Source: DATDAW01 sp036524675
GTDB lineage: Bacteria > Verrucomicrobiota > Verrucomicrobiia > Chthoniobacterales > DASVRZ01
NCBI GenBank assembly: GCA_036524675.1
Contig: DATDBU010000021.1
Location: 37,257-101,256 of the forward strand
Direction of reading: 5' to 3'
DNA length: 64,000 nucleotides
This document shows, in pieces, positions 46,302-55,095 of the stretch (position 1 is the first letter of the stretch; every line of letters starts with the position of its first letter). The position numbers and the translations under genes were made by a program. The notes under the pieces are model-generated. The model was not told the origin of the DNA, ran no database searches, and saw only the letters and a list, made by a program, of their open reading frames with translations.

Positions 46302-47349
46302 ATCCCAAAGCGATATCGTGGTCTCCCTCGTTGTTCCTGTCGAAACATCGAAAGGAAATATCACGTCGCTGATGCGGGACACGTTGCTTACGCTAGGTCA
46401 GATTTTTACGAACGTAGAGATCGTCGCGGTGCCGGTTCCCCAGTCGGGCGAAACATTCGAGGAGCTCAAATACGCATTATCGTCGGTGCCTAACTCACGC
46501 GTTTTGCGCCTGGCAAATACGTCGGATCACGACGACGCCGTTCTTGCCGGCGTCTATAGCTGCATCGGTGACTACGTTGTCGTTCTCGATCCCCTCATAG
46601 GCAATGCAACCTCGACTATCGAGCTGCTGGTCCAACGATGCAGGCAGGGCGCCGGAATCGTCTTCGCAAAATCGACTGCCACCGCAATTCCGCTTCACGG
46701 CCACTCGCGCCCCGCTCTCCAGTGGCTTGGCGAATTTCTTTTCGGCTCCGCGGCCAATCTCGCGTTGCAAACCTTGTCCGCGAGCGTCTTTTGCATCAGT
46801 CGCGATATATGCAATCTCGTGTTGTCTGTGCATCCCCGCGGATGGCAGCTACGAACGCTGCTGGCTGGATTCGGCCAACCGGAACGTCTCGTTGAGTACA
46901 TTGCGGAGCAGAAGCCCAGGATTGGTCTGCCTTTACGGATTAGGAGACTTATCGGCGTGCTACGATCCAGTCAAAAATCGGGCGGACGCATCAATCTAGG
47001 CGTGTCCTTAATAATTTTTGCCGCGTTCCTGTGGAATATTATTTTGACGGTTGGACTCATCACACTGGATTCTCAGGTCGCTAACAGCGGAAGTTCATTG
47101 AACGCTTTGGTCCGTATCAATCTGTTTGTCTGCATAGCGGCTCTGCTTGCCCAGCTCCTGGCAATCGCACACTTGGTCATGCTTTCGAAGAAGAGAACGG
47201 AGCGAACGTGGTTTATCATCGAAGAAGCATCGGGAACAGCGCCTTCCTATGGTGAGAGCAAGAATGTCATTGAAGGTGATCTATCGGAAAGCAAGGTTGG
47301 CGTCGCTTCCATCCCATCTGGCAGCGATGATGGCACCCGTCGTGTCTAG
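46291..47349 (+). CDS. Membrane-anchored glycosyltransferase family 2 (DPM1/ArnC-like)
   Basis: From the ATG at 46291 (352 residues), preceded by AAAGGAG only one base away, this has a GT-A domain. It begins IVVSLVVPVETSKGN and carries VVVLDPLIGNA and GAGIVFAKS. Two C-terminal TM helices follow (INLGVSLIIFAAFLWNII and LFVCIAALLAQLLAIAHLV). Such enzymes pass a sugar to polyprenyl phosphate or decorate the chain. Metal-binding Asp spacing is unusual (LDPL), so activity is less certain. It overlaps the DAO gene. Confidence 0.75.
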   Translation: MLAKSQSDIVVSLVVPVETSKGNITSLMRDTLLTLGQIFTNVEIVAVPVPQSGETFEELKYALSSVPNSRVLRLANTSDHDDAVLAGVYSCIGDYVVVLDPLIGNATSTIELLVQRCRQGAGIVFAKSTATAIPLHGHSRPALQWLGEFLFGSAANLALQTLSASVFCISRDICNLVLSVHPRGWQLRTLLAGFGQPERLVEYIAEQKPRIGLPLRIRRLIGVLRSSQKSGGRINLGVSLIIFAAFLWNIILTVGLITLDSQVANSGSSLNALVRINLFVCIAALLAQLLAIAHLVMLSKKRTERTWFIIEEASGTAPSYGESKNVIEGDLSESKVGVASIPSGSDDGTRRV

Positions 47350-47424
47350 GTTATTTTCCGCCTCTGCGTACCGGATTTTTCCGTGCTACGAATAAGACGC
47401 GCACCTGGTTTAAATTGCATTTCC

Positions 47425-48012
47425 ATGGATCGACCCGAAGAATCAGTCGAAACGCAGATCGGTCTGAAAATACGCGCCCTGCGAATCCAACGAGATGTAA
47501 CCCTAGATCAGCTGGCGACCGAAGTGAAACTCACGAAAGGCCAGCTTTCGAAAATCGAAAACGGCAAGGTTTCTTCACCTGTGTCAACCTTAACCCGAAT
47601 CGCCGTGGCGCTGGGAGTCGCGCCGGGATTTTTTTTCCAGACTTCACATGCAAAGCCGCGTGCATCCCTGATCCGCGCGTCGGAACGGAAAGTAATCGTC
47701 GGCCGGGGATCGAAGATCGGTCACAGCTACGAAGCGCTGGTAAACGGAGTGCCGTTCGAAAAAGATTTCGAGTCCTATCTAATGCGAATCGACGAGGAAC
47801 AGGTTGATCCAGCGAAGAACACTTTCCGGCATCCCGGCCATGAACTCCTTTTTATGCTCAAAGGAGGAATGGACTACCGTCATGCGGATCAGCTCTACCA
47901 CCTGGAGCCGGGTGACAGTTTGTTTTTCGACGGCACGCTCGAGCACGGGCCGTTGCGGGTTTACAATCCTCCCGTGGAATTTCTAAGCATCATTAGCAAC
48001 GCAAAGTCCTGA
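47425..48012 (+). CDS. XRE family regulator with cupin sensor domain
   Basis: From the ATG at 47425 this is 195 residues. The N-terminal HTH (DVTLDQLATEVKLTKGQLSKI) is followed by a cupin (HPGHELLFMLKGGMDYR, then LEPGDSLFFDGTLEHGP) whose His residues could hold a metal or small ligand. PuuR- and SutR-like members control amine, glutamine or methylated amino-acid use. It converges on GlxD (seven bases apart), at the edge of the glutamate-synthase-like locus. A TTGCATTT half site lies before its start. Confidence 0.88.
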   Translation: MDRPEESVETQIGLKIRALRIQRDVTLDQLATEVKLTKGQLSKIENGKVSSPVSTLTRIAVALGVAPGFFFQTSHAKPRASLIRASERKVIVGRGSKIGHSYEALVNGVPFEKDFESYLMRIDEEQVDPAKNTFRHPGHELLFMLKGGMDYRHADQLYHLEPGDSLFFDGTLEHGPLRVYNPPVEFLSIISNAKS

Positions 48013-48019
48013 CTTCCCG

Positions 48020-49348
48020 CTAGAAGGATTGCGACCGTCCCGGAATCCAGTTTGTCCCGGCCAGCGGGACACCAGCCATTGCGGCAGCCTCAATAGTGAG
48101 GGCAGCGAGATCCTCGGGTTCGAGGTTATGGACATGGGATTTCCCACAGGCTCGGGCAATCGTTTGAGCCTCCAGTGTTAGGACACGGAGATAGTTCGCT
48201 AAACGGCGACCGCCCTCGACAGGATTCAATCGCGCAGCGAGATCCGGGTCTTGCGTGGAGATGCCGGCGGGATCGCGTCCGTCCTGATAGTCATCAAAAA
48301 AACCTGCGGACGTCCCCAATTCTTCGTAGTCTGCCTGAAACTTCGGACTGTTGCAGCCCAAGGCGATAAGGGCGGCCGTTCCGATGGAAACAGCGTCTGC
48401 CCCCATGGCAAGGGCCTTGGCCACGTCTGCCCCCGAACGGATGCCGCCGGAAACAATGAGTTGAACTTTACGATGCATGCCTTGTTCCTGGAGCGCTTCG
48501 ACAGCCTGGCGAACAGCCGGCAACGTCGGAATTCCAACGTGCTCTATAAAAATCTCCTGCGTCGCCCCCGTGCCGCCTTGCATGCCGTCTACAACGACAA
48601 CATCTGCCCCCGACTTAACAGCAAGTGCGGTATCATAGTACGTCCGCGACGCGCCGATTTTCACGTAGATCGGCTTTTCCCAATCCGTTACCTCTCGCAA
48701 TTCCTCGATTTTGATTGCCAGATCGTCTGGTCCCGTCCAGTCCGGGTGCCGGCAAGCGCTACGTTGATCGATTCCTGTTGGGAGATCGCGCATTGCCGCT
48801 ACACGATCGCTGATTTTGCGCCCAAGCAGCATGCCTCCCCCACCTGGCTTAGCGCCTTGGCCAAGAACGATTTCGATGGCGTCTGCCTTGCGCAAGTCAT
48901 CGGGGTTCATGCCATAACGCGAGGGAAGATATTGATAAACAAGCGTTCGGGAAGACTGGCGTTCTTCGGCGGTCATGCCTCCATCACCCGTCGTCGTCGA
49001 AGTCCCAATTTCACTGGCGCCGCGTCCGAGCGCCTCCTTGGCCTGCGCCGAGAGCGAGCCGAAACTCATGCCGGCAATGGTTATCGGGATCTTCAATTGA
49101 AGCGGTACTTTTGCGAACCGTGTGCCCAAACAAACGTCGGTCGCGCATTTTTCGCGGTAGCCTTCAAGCGGGTAACGCGACATGCTGGCGCCAAGGAACA
49201 CAAGATCGTCGAAATGCGGCAACCTGCGCTTTGCTCCCCAGCCGCGAATGTCGTAGATGCCGGTCTCCGCGGCACGTTGGATTTCGTGAATCACATTGCG
49301 ATCAAACGTTGCGGATTCCCGCATTCCCGGATGGATTTCGATGCTCAT
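48020..49348 (-). CDS. glxD: FMN-binding glutamate synthase-like subunit (GlxD/MgsC type)
   Basis: This 442-residue FMN TIM-barrel matches the synthase domain of GltB (PITIAGMSFGSLSAQAKEAL, KPGGGGMLLGRKISDRVA, VVVDGMQGGTGATQEIF, LIVSGGIRSGADVAKALAMG). The region where GltB carries a Cys cluster for an Fe-S centre reads DYQDGRDPAGISTQDP, without a cluster. It should pair with the GXGXG (GlxC) and amidotransferase (GlxB) subunits to move an amino or methylamino group to 2-oxoglutarate. Confidence 0.9.
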   Translation of the reverse strand: MSIEIHPGMRESATFDRNVIHEIQRAAETGIYDIRGWGAKRRLPHFDDLVFLGASMSRYPLEGYREKCATDVCLGTRFAKVPLQLKIPITIAGMSFGSLSAQAKEALGRGASEIGTSTTTGDGGMTAEERQSSRTLVYQYLPSRYGMNPDDLRKADAIEIVLGQGAKPGGGGMLLGRKISDRVAAMRDLPTGIDQRSACRHPDWTGPDDLAIKIEELREVTDWEKPIYVKIGASRTYYDTALAVKSGADVVVVDGMQGGTGATQEIFIEHVGIPTLPAVRQAVEALQEQGMHRKVQLIVSGGIRSGADVAKALAMGADAVSIGTAALIALGCNSPKFQADYEELGTSAGFFDDYQDGRDPAGISTQDPDLAARLNPVEGGRRLANYLRVLTLEAQTIARACGKSHVHNLEPEDLAALTIEAAAMAGVPLAGTNWIPGRSQSF

Positions 49349-49360
49349 AAGTCAAAATGT

Positions 49361-49384
49361 CCTAGTCTTAGTCCTACTCCTACT
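49361..49384. repeat. Four tandem hexamers before glxD
   Basis: Four 6-base units with plus-strand consensus CCTA[GC]T are visible directly upstream of the GlxD start codon. On the minus strand they read as AGTAGG-like units and include AGGAG-type purine runs, so they may add spare ribosome binding sites. This is a slippage-prone place. Confidence 0.5.
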
Positions 49385-49432
49385 CGTATGCTTAATCCGT
49401 CTTCCCAAATTGCTTTCGAGAGTATGGTATAA

Positions 49433-50161
49433 TTAGTATTCTCCCGCATGGTCGATATGGAAGTTATAAAGTTTCCGCGCGCTTCCGTAACGGCGGAATT
49501 CTTCGGGCTTGGCAGCGGCTCCGGCACGCTCAAGTAGAATGGCCAGGAGTTCAAAATGCTCAGGGCGCATCGGTTTCTCAATGCAGTCCGCCCCGAGATC
49601 GGCCACCTTGCCCCGGATAAAAATTCTAGCCTCATAAATGGAATCGCCGAGCGCCTGTCCGGCATCGCCGAGCACAACGAGATTGCCGGATTGGGCCATG
49701 AATGCGCTCATGTGACCAACGGAGCCCTTCACCACAATATCCACACCTTTCATCGAAATACCGCAGCGCGCCGAGGCGTCGCCATCGATGACCAGCAGCC
49801 CGCCGTGCGCCGTCGCCCCGGCGGACTGGCTCGCGTTTCCTTGCACATGCACGAGACCGGACATCATATTTTCGGCAACACCCGTGCCAGCGTTGCCGCG
49901 GACAATCACGGTCGCTTCTTGATTCATCCCGGCGCAATAGTAACCGACATGCCCTCGAACCTCGACAGTCACAGGCACACGCAAACCGCAGGCAATGGCG
50001 TGCGCACCCCGCGGATTTTCAACCTGCCAAAGCGTTGGCCTAGGCGATGTTAGATCATGGAGCGTTTGGTTAAGTTCGCGAACCGAAGTTTCTGACAAGT
50101 CGACTACGCGAGACGTTGGTCGCGTCGTTTCTTGGGGCTTCTCCAAAATGTCCGTTTTCAT
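49433..50161 (-). CDS. glxC: Glutamate synthase alpha-subunit C-terminal (GXGXG) domain protein (GlxC/MgsB type)
   Basis: This 242-residue protein is the right-handed beta-helix of the GXGXG family (VEVRGHVGYYCAGM, AGTGVAENMMSGLVHVQG, GGLLVIDGDASARCGIS). In GltB this domain is structural and links the amidotransferase to the synthase. As a separate protein it belongs to the split glutamate-synthase-like complexes with GlxB and GlxD. An extra basic C-terminal tail ends FHIDHAGEY. The gene follows GlxB by 30 bases. Confidence 0.88.
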   Translation of the reverse strand: MKTDILEKPQETTRPTSRVVDLSETSVRELNQTLHDLTSPRPTLWQVENPRGAHAIACGLRVPVTVEVRGHVGYYCAGMNQEATVIVRGNAGTGVAENMMSGLVHVQGNASQSAGATAHGGLLVIDGDASARCGISMKGVDIVVKGSVGHMSAFMAQSGNLVVLGDAGQALGDSIYEARIFIRGKVADLGADCIEKPMRPEHFELLAILLERAGAAAKPEEFRRYGSARKLYNFHIDHAGEY

Positions 50162-50191
50162 GTTCCTTTCGAAAACCTGCTAACATCAACA

Positions 50192-51109
50192 CTATCCGCG
50201 GTTAACTCCTGTGCTGACGCTCCACGTGTAGACCGTCGCCGGCTCGGGCTCCCACAAACGTGCCTGTTCGATTCCCGGCAGCGTGGCGAGCGAGCGATAC
50301 TCGGAAGCCATCGCCACATAGTCCTTCGTCTCGGCCATTACCGCCGGTTTACACGCAATTGGGTCGCGCAGAACGGCAAACCCATCGCGCGTACCGATGG
50401 TAAAGGTGTAAAAACCATCCAGATCCTCGAGAGCATGGTTGAGCGCTTCATCCAGCGCATCGCCCAAGCTGAGCCGCCACGTGAGATAACCCGCTGCAAC
50501 CTCGGAATCGTTCTCCGTCTGAAACGAAATGCCCTCGCGCCGCAGCTTTTCGCGGAGTCGATTGTGATTACTAAGCGAGCCGTTGTGAACAAGGCACAAA
50601 TCCCGACCGGTCGAAAACGGATGCGATCCCGCAGTTGTAACCGCGCTTTCGGTGGCCATCCGGGTGTGGCCAACAGCATGGCTGCCAGTCATGTTTCGAA
50701 CGCCGAACCGCTCCAAGACCGTGCAGGGCAGGCCGGTTTCTTTCATAATCTCGATACGCTGACCAACACTCATGATGTTTACGTCTGGAAAATACTCACG
50801 GAGAAGTTTCCGTATTTCCGCCTCCTCGCCTCGCACGATGAAAATCGCGTGGTTCGAAACGGTTTTCATCGTGAGCTCCTCGCCAAAACGTGTTTTCAAT
50901 TCCGATGAAAGTTGCTTCCAAGGAAACTCCGACCCGGGATGCTGCAGGGTCAACTTCAGAAAACCGGCAGGCGCTGTGCTGCCATAGATCGCGAAACCGG
51001 CGCTGTCTGCCCCGCGGCTGCTCATGCAATCGAGCATTCCGCTGAAAAGCGTCCCGAGCTGTGTCTCCAACGATTTATTCTTGAGAAAAAGGCCCGCTAT
51101 TCCGCACAT
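50192..51109 (-). CDS. glxB: Class II glutamine amidotransferase subunit (GlxB/MgsA type)
   Basis: This 305-residue protein begins MCGIAGLF, so Cys2 becomes the N-terminal nucleophile after Met removal. Conserved parts are VGHTRMATESAVTTAGSHPF, LVHNGSLSNHNRLRE and FQTENDSEVAAGYL. It releases ammonia or an alkylamine from glutamine or a gamma-glutamylamide for the GlxC/GlxD subunits. It is divergent from the glutamine-synthetase gene and shares its promoter region, which holds a perfect palindrome. Confidence 0.9.
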   Translation of the reverse strand: MCGIAGLFLKNKSLETQLGTLFSGMLDCMSSRGADSAGFAIYGSTAPAGFLKLTLQHPGSEFPWKQLSSELKTRFGEELTMKTVSNHAIFIVRGEEAEIRKLLREYFPDVNIMSVGQRIEIMKETGLPCTVLERFGVRNMTGSHAVGHTRMATESAVTTAGSHPFSTGRDLCLVHNGSLSNHNRLREKLRREGISFQTENDSEVAAGYLTWRLSLGDALDEALNHALEDLDGFYTFTIGTRDGFAVLRDPIACKPAVMAETKDYVAMASEYRSLATLPGIEQARLWEPEPATVYTWSVSTGVNRG

Positions 51110-51139
51110 AGGATCTGTTTAAAAGATGAATTGACCAAA

Positions 51140-51156
51140 GTTGCATTAAATGCAAC
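51140..51156. promoter_or_regulatory. Perfect 17-bp palindrome in the glnT/glxB divergent promoter
   Basis: GTTGCATT-A-AATGCAAC is fully self-complementary. It lies midway between the two divergent start codons and is a likely operator, probably for the XRE-cupin regulator encoded at 47425. It can act on both operons. Confidence 0.7.
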
Positions 51157-51174
51157 ATCGAACACAACTCCTTT

Positions 51175-52533
51175 ATGCCCACTCGAGATCAGATCAGGGA
51201 AACTCTCAAAAACGACGGCGTCGAGTTTATCCTCGCACAATTCGTTGATATCCACGGCTCGGCGAAGGTCAAAATGTCGCCCGCCGAGTGCCTCGATATG
51301 CTCGTCGACGACGGCGCCGGATTTGCCGGAGGCGCGGTGTGGGGAATGGGCCAGAACGCAGCCTCCCATGACATGATGGGGCGGATTGACCTCGACAGCT
51401 ATACACCGCTGCCGTGGCAGCCGGGCACAGCGCGGTTTGCTAGCGACCTCTACGTGGATGGGAAGCCGCATCCTTATTGCCCACGCGTCAACCTGAAACG
51501 GTTGCTGAAGTTAGCGCGTGACAAGGGATTTATACTCAACCTCGGGATCGAGCCGGAACATTTCCTCGTGGTAAAAAACGGCGACGGCACGATTTCTCCG
51601 TGGGATCCGGTAAAAGTCGATGGACTGGCAAAACCTTGTTACGATTTCAAAGGGCTCTCGCCCGCGATCGGCTATTTGCAGGACATCACCACCTATTGCA
51701 ATCAGCTCGGCTGGGGCGTTTACCAGACGGATCACGAGGACGGCAACGGACAGTATGAGGTTAACTTTACGTATTCCGACGCACTAACGACGGCCGACCG
51801 TTACACATTTTTCAAAATGATGACGAGTCAGGTTGCCCGAAAATACGGCGCTATCGCGACTCACATGCCAAAGCCGTTCGGCAATCGCACGGGCAGCGGC
51901 GCGCATATTCACTATCATCTTGCTGATGCGCAAAGCGGTGAAAATCTGTTCACCGATCTGGATGACAAGCGTGGCCTCGGTCTCTCGAAACTAGCCTATC
52001 ACTTCCTCGGCGGCATTTTGCGGCATGCGCCGGCATTGTGCGCGATCAATTCACCGACGGCCAATTGTTACAAACGCCTGCTCGTCGGACCAGGACTTTA
52101 CAGTTCGGCCTCGGGCTTCACGTGGACGCCGGCGTTCATCAGTTATGGCGACAACAATCGCACCCAAATGATCCGTGTTTGCGGCCCGGGGCATGTGGAA
52201 GACCGCTCCGTTTCCGCTGGCTGCAATCCGTATCTGGTTTTTGCCACCTACCTCGCCGCCGGCCTCGACGGAATCGACAACCAGATCAATCCCGGCGAGC
52301 CGAATTTCGGCAATCTCTATGCGATGACCCGTCAGGAAATCTACAAACGCGGGTTCGTGACGCTGCCACAATCTCTGAAGGAAGCGCTCACCGCTCTGGA
52401 ACAGGACAATGTCGTCCTCAATGCGTTGGGACCGATCCAAAACGAATTCCTGAAGTTGAAATGGCAGGAATGGAACGAATACCACCGCCAGATTTCGAGC
52501 TGGGAAGTGGCGCACTATCTAACGTTGTTTTAA
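51175..52533 (+). CDS. glnT: Type III glutamine synthetase-like ligase (GlnT/GmaS type)
   Basis: This 452-residue ATP-dependent ligase starts RDQIRETLKNDGVEFILAQF. It carries the glutamine-synthetase catalytic regions IEPEHFLVV, QTDHEDGNGQYEVNF, GSGAHIHYHL and NRTQMIRVCGP. GlnT/GmaS members join glutamate to ammonia or methylamine, giving glutamine or gamma-glutamylmethylamide. The adjacent GlxBCD subunits and flavoprotein oxidase point to an amine other than ammonia, though this is inferred. Its stop overlaps the next start (TAATG). Confidence 0.9.
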   Translation: MPTRDQIRETLKNDGVEFILAQFVDIHGSAKVKMSPAECLDMLVDDGAGFAGGAVWGMGQNAASHDMMGRIDLDSYTPLPWQPGTARFASDLYVDGKPHPYCPRVNLKRLLKLARDKGFILNLGIEPEHFLVVKNGDGTISPWDPVKVDGLAKPCYDFKGLSPAIGYLQDITTYCNQLGWGVYQTDHEDGNGQYEVNFTYSDALTTADRYTFFKMMTSQVARKYGAIATHMPKPFGNRTGSGAHIHYHLADAQSGENLFTDLDDKRGLGLSKLAYHFLGGILRHAPALCAINSPTANCYKRLLVGPGLYSSASGFTWTPAFISYGDNNRTQMIRVCGPGHVEDRSVSAGCNPYLVFATYLAAGLDGIDNQINPGEPNFGNLYAMTRQEIYKRGFVTLPQSLKEALTALEQDNVVLNALGPIQNEFLKLKWQEWNEYHRQISSWEVAHYLTLF

Positions 52534-53669
52534 TGGGGGTTTACGATCTTGCCGTCATTGGCGTCGGCGGAATGGGAAGCGCCATCGTGGCTCATGCCGC
52601 GCGGCACGGACTCAAAGTGCTCGGCATCGATCGGTTTTCGATTCCGAACATTCGCGGGAGTTCGCATGGAGCCACGCGCATCGTGCGGTTGGGGCTGCAT
52701 GAGAGCGAAAAATACGTCCCGCTGGTTCTGCGGGCGGTGAAACTGTGGGAGGAAACGGGGGCGCGCGTCGGTCAAAAACTCTTTCACCGCATCGGAAGCC
52801 TGGACGTTTCGCTACCGGAAAGCCGAATCTTTCAAGGATCACTCCGTGCATGCCGCGCGTGCGATATCGAGCATGAAGTCCTGGACGCGATGGAATTGCG
52901 CAAACGCTTTCCGGCGATCCAGCCGTTGCCGGAAATGCAGGCCGTTTTTCAACCAGGCTCCGGTTTTGTCCTGCCGGAAGCCGCAATCACGGCTCACGTC
53001 AATCTTGCGCTCGACGCTGGCGCTGAGATTCACGGCCACGAGCAGGTCCTCGGCTGGGAACACCGCGGCAACTCCTACGTGATCCGCACGGATTATTCGA
53101 CCTACGAGACGCGACAGATCGTTTTTTCCACAGGGGCGTGGATTGGAAAAATTCTCGCCGATCACCGAATTCCCGTCGAAGCGGAACGCACTGTCCTTGG
53201 ATGGTTCGCTCCGAAAGCAAATGGCGCACATTTTCAACCGGACCGCCTGTCGGTCTGGATCGTCGATCAGCCCGGAATCGGCCACTTTTACGGCTTCCCC
53301 ATTCACGGCCTACCCGGTTTCAAACTCGGCCGCCTCCGGGACGAGCCTTCACCAGCCGTCGATCCCGATCTTCTCGGCCGCGAACCCGATCGCAAAGACG
53401 AATCGGACATGCGTCAATTCATCCGGCAGGTTTTCCCCGACGCAGACGGCCCCGTCCTTTCCATGGAAACCTGCTTCTTCGAAAACACTCCCGACCGCGC
53501 TCCGATCATCGACCGGCTTCCCGGCCTCGACGGCGCGTGGATCGTCGGAGGGTTCAGCGGACACGGCTTTAAATACGCCAGCGCAATCGGCGAATTGATG
53601 TCCGACCTTTTAACGACCGGCGAAACTCGCTTCGATCTCACGCCTTTTCAATTGTCGCGCTTCGCCTGA
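52533..53669 (+). CDS. Monomeric sarcosine oxidase/N-methyl amino acid oxidase-like flavoprotein (SolA type)
   Basis: From the ATG at 52533 (GVYDLAVIGVGGMGSAIVAH) this is 378 residues, the length of MSOX/SolA. SSHGATRIVRLGL is the flavin-side motif. Cys314 in ETCFFENTPD sits where MSOX holds its covalently bound FAD (Cys315). The enzyme should oxidise the N-methyl group of an N-methyl amino acid to formaldehyde and H2O2. It follows GlnT by an overlapping start codon. N-methylglutamate is the expected substrate by context; sarcosine or N-methyltryptophan are alternatives. Confidence 0.87.
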   Translation: MGVYDLAVIGVGGMGSAIVAHAARHGLKVLGIDRFSIPNIRGSSHGATRIVRLGLHESEKYVPLVLRAVKLWEETGARVGQKLFHRIGSLDVSLPESRIFQGSLRACRACDIEHEVLDAMELRKRFPAIQPLPEMQAVFQPGSGFVLPEAAITAHVNLALDAGAEIHGHEQVLGWEHRGNSYVIRTDYSTYETRQIVFSTGAWIGKILADHRIPVEAERTVLGWFAPKANGAHFQPDRLSVWIVDQPGIGHFYGFPIHGLPGFKLGRLRDEPSPAVDPDLLGREPDRKDESDMRQFIRQVFPDADGPVLSMETCFFENTPDRAPIIDRLPGLDGAWIVGGFSGHGFKYASAIGELMSDLLTTGETRFDLTPFQLSRFA

Positions 53670-53672
53670 TCC

Positions 53673-54925
53673 ATGCCTTCCCAGAGCCAGCTGAACGATT
53701 ACTTCGAGTACCTCCGCATCCCGAGCATTTCCGCCGATCCGGCCTACCGCAACTCAATGCTCGAATGCTGCATTTGGCTGAACTCAAAATTCTCTGGCCT
53801 CGGCTTCCAGTCGCAGATTTTGGAAACGGCCGGCGCACCGGTCGTCCTCGCAAAATCCGGATTTTCTCCCAAGAAGAAGACGGTCCTCATCTACGGCCAC
53901 TACGATGTGCAGCCCGTCGATCCCGAGCATCTTTGGACACACCCGCCATTTGAACCCGTCATCGAAAACGGCTTTGTCGTTGCCCGCGGCGCCACCGACA
54001 ACAAAGGGCAAACATTTTGCCACATCCTCGGCACCGAAGCCCTTCTCAAATCCGGCCGCGAACTGCCCGTCAACGTCGTCTACCTACTGGAAGGTCAGGA
54101 AGAAATCGGCAGCCCGCATCTCGGCGCATTCCTTCGCGAGCATCGGCACGAACTCGCCTGCGACATCGTGCTCGTTTCCGACACCAGCATGGTTGGACCG
54201 GCCTATCCGGCGATCACCTGTGGATTGCGCGGCATCAGTTGCCTGGAAATTAAAGTCACCGGCCCGACCGCAGACATGCATTCCGGCATGTACGGCGGCA
54301 CCATCGCCAATCCCGCGCGAGAACTCAGCCGGCTGCTTGCCCGTTTGCACAACGACGATGGCTCCGTCGCCATCCCCGGATTTTACGACCACGTCCTCCC
54401 GCTCTCCGGTGTCGACCGCGAAACGTGGCGGGACATTCCCTTTGGCGAAAACGAAATCCTCGCCGCGACCGGCAGCCCAAAACTCTCCGGCGAAAACGGC
54501 TATTCGGCTCTCGAACGCATCTGGGTGCGACCGACCGCCGAAATCAACGGCATTACCGCTGGCTATCAGGGGCCGGGCAGCAAAACCATCGTTCCCACGT
54601 ACGCCAGCGCGAAACTCAGCTTCCGGCTCGTCCCCCATCAAAAACCCGAGCAAATCGCCGCCCAAGCCCGGGAATATTTGACTTCCATCTGCCCCGACAC
54701 CGTGCGGTTGGAGATCACCTATGATCACGGCGGCGAACCCTACTATCTCGACCCGGAAAATCCCTACGTGCGCATCGCCCGCGAAGCCTTGACCGAAGTC
54801 TTCGGACGCCAGCCCTGGGCCTCCCTGACTGCAACGCGCACTCCCCGAACGAGACCTTCCCCCTGGCCCACCTCGACTACGGCATCCACCTGCATCAAGT
54901 CCTCCTCGAGAAACTGGCGAATTAA
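53673..54925 (+). pseudogene. M20 family dipeptidase with an internal deletion
   Basis: The ATG at 53673 opens an M20 peptidase: LIYGHYDVQPVDPEHLW, GATDNKGQTFCH, LLEGQEEIGSPHLGAFL, CGLRGISCLEIKVTGP. It runs in frame up to LTEVFGRQP. The family motif GLPDCNAHSPNETFPL, which carries the last metal-binding His, follows in another frame and ends EKLAN at TAA 54925. About 30 residues between these parts (the usual REGGSIP segment) are missing. The in-frame reading continues to 54959 as low-complexity residues. The gene is broken or mis-assembled. Confidence 0.75.
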
Positions 54926-55095
54926 TTTACCCTCCCAAACTCTCCAATTGTCATCTTGATCGCTTTGCTTGGTTTCTTGGTGCCTTGGTGGTGAATTCCC
55001 AGTCGTACTTCCCGTCCGCGCTTCTGGCGGCGTTTTGCGGAAACGTGCGGAAGACCCTTGAGATCCGGGAAATCGGTCCACAGCCCGAAGACAAA

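Noticed and set aside
52038..52532. Long extension of the SolA-like frame
   Set aside because: It is a shadow of the glutamine-synthetase gene; the Rossmann motif starts at 52533.
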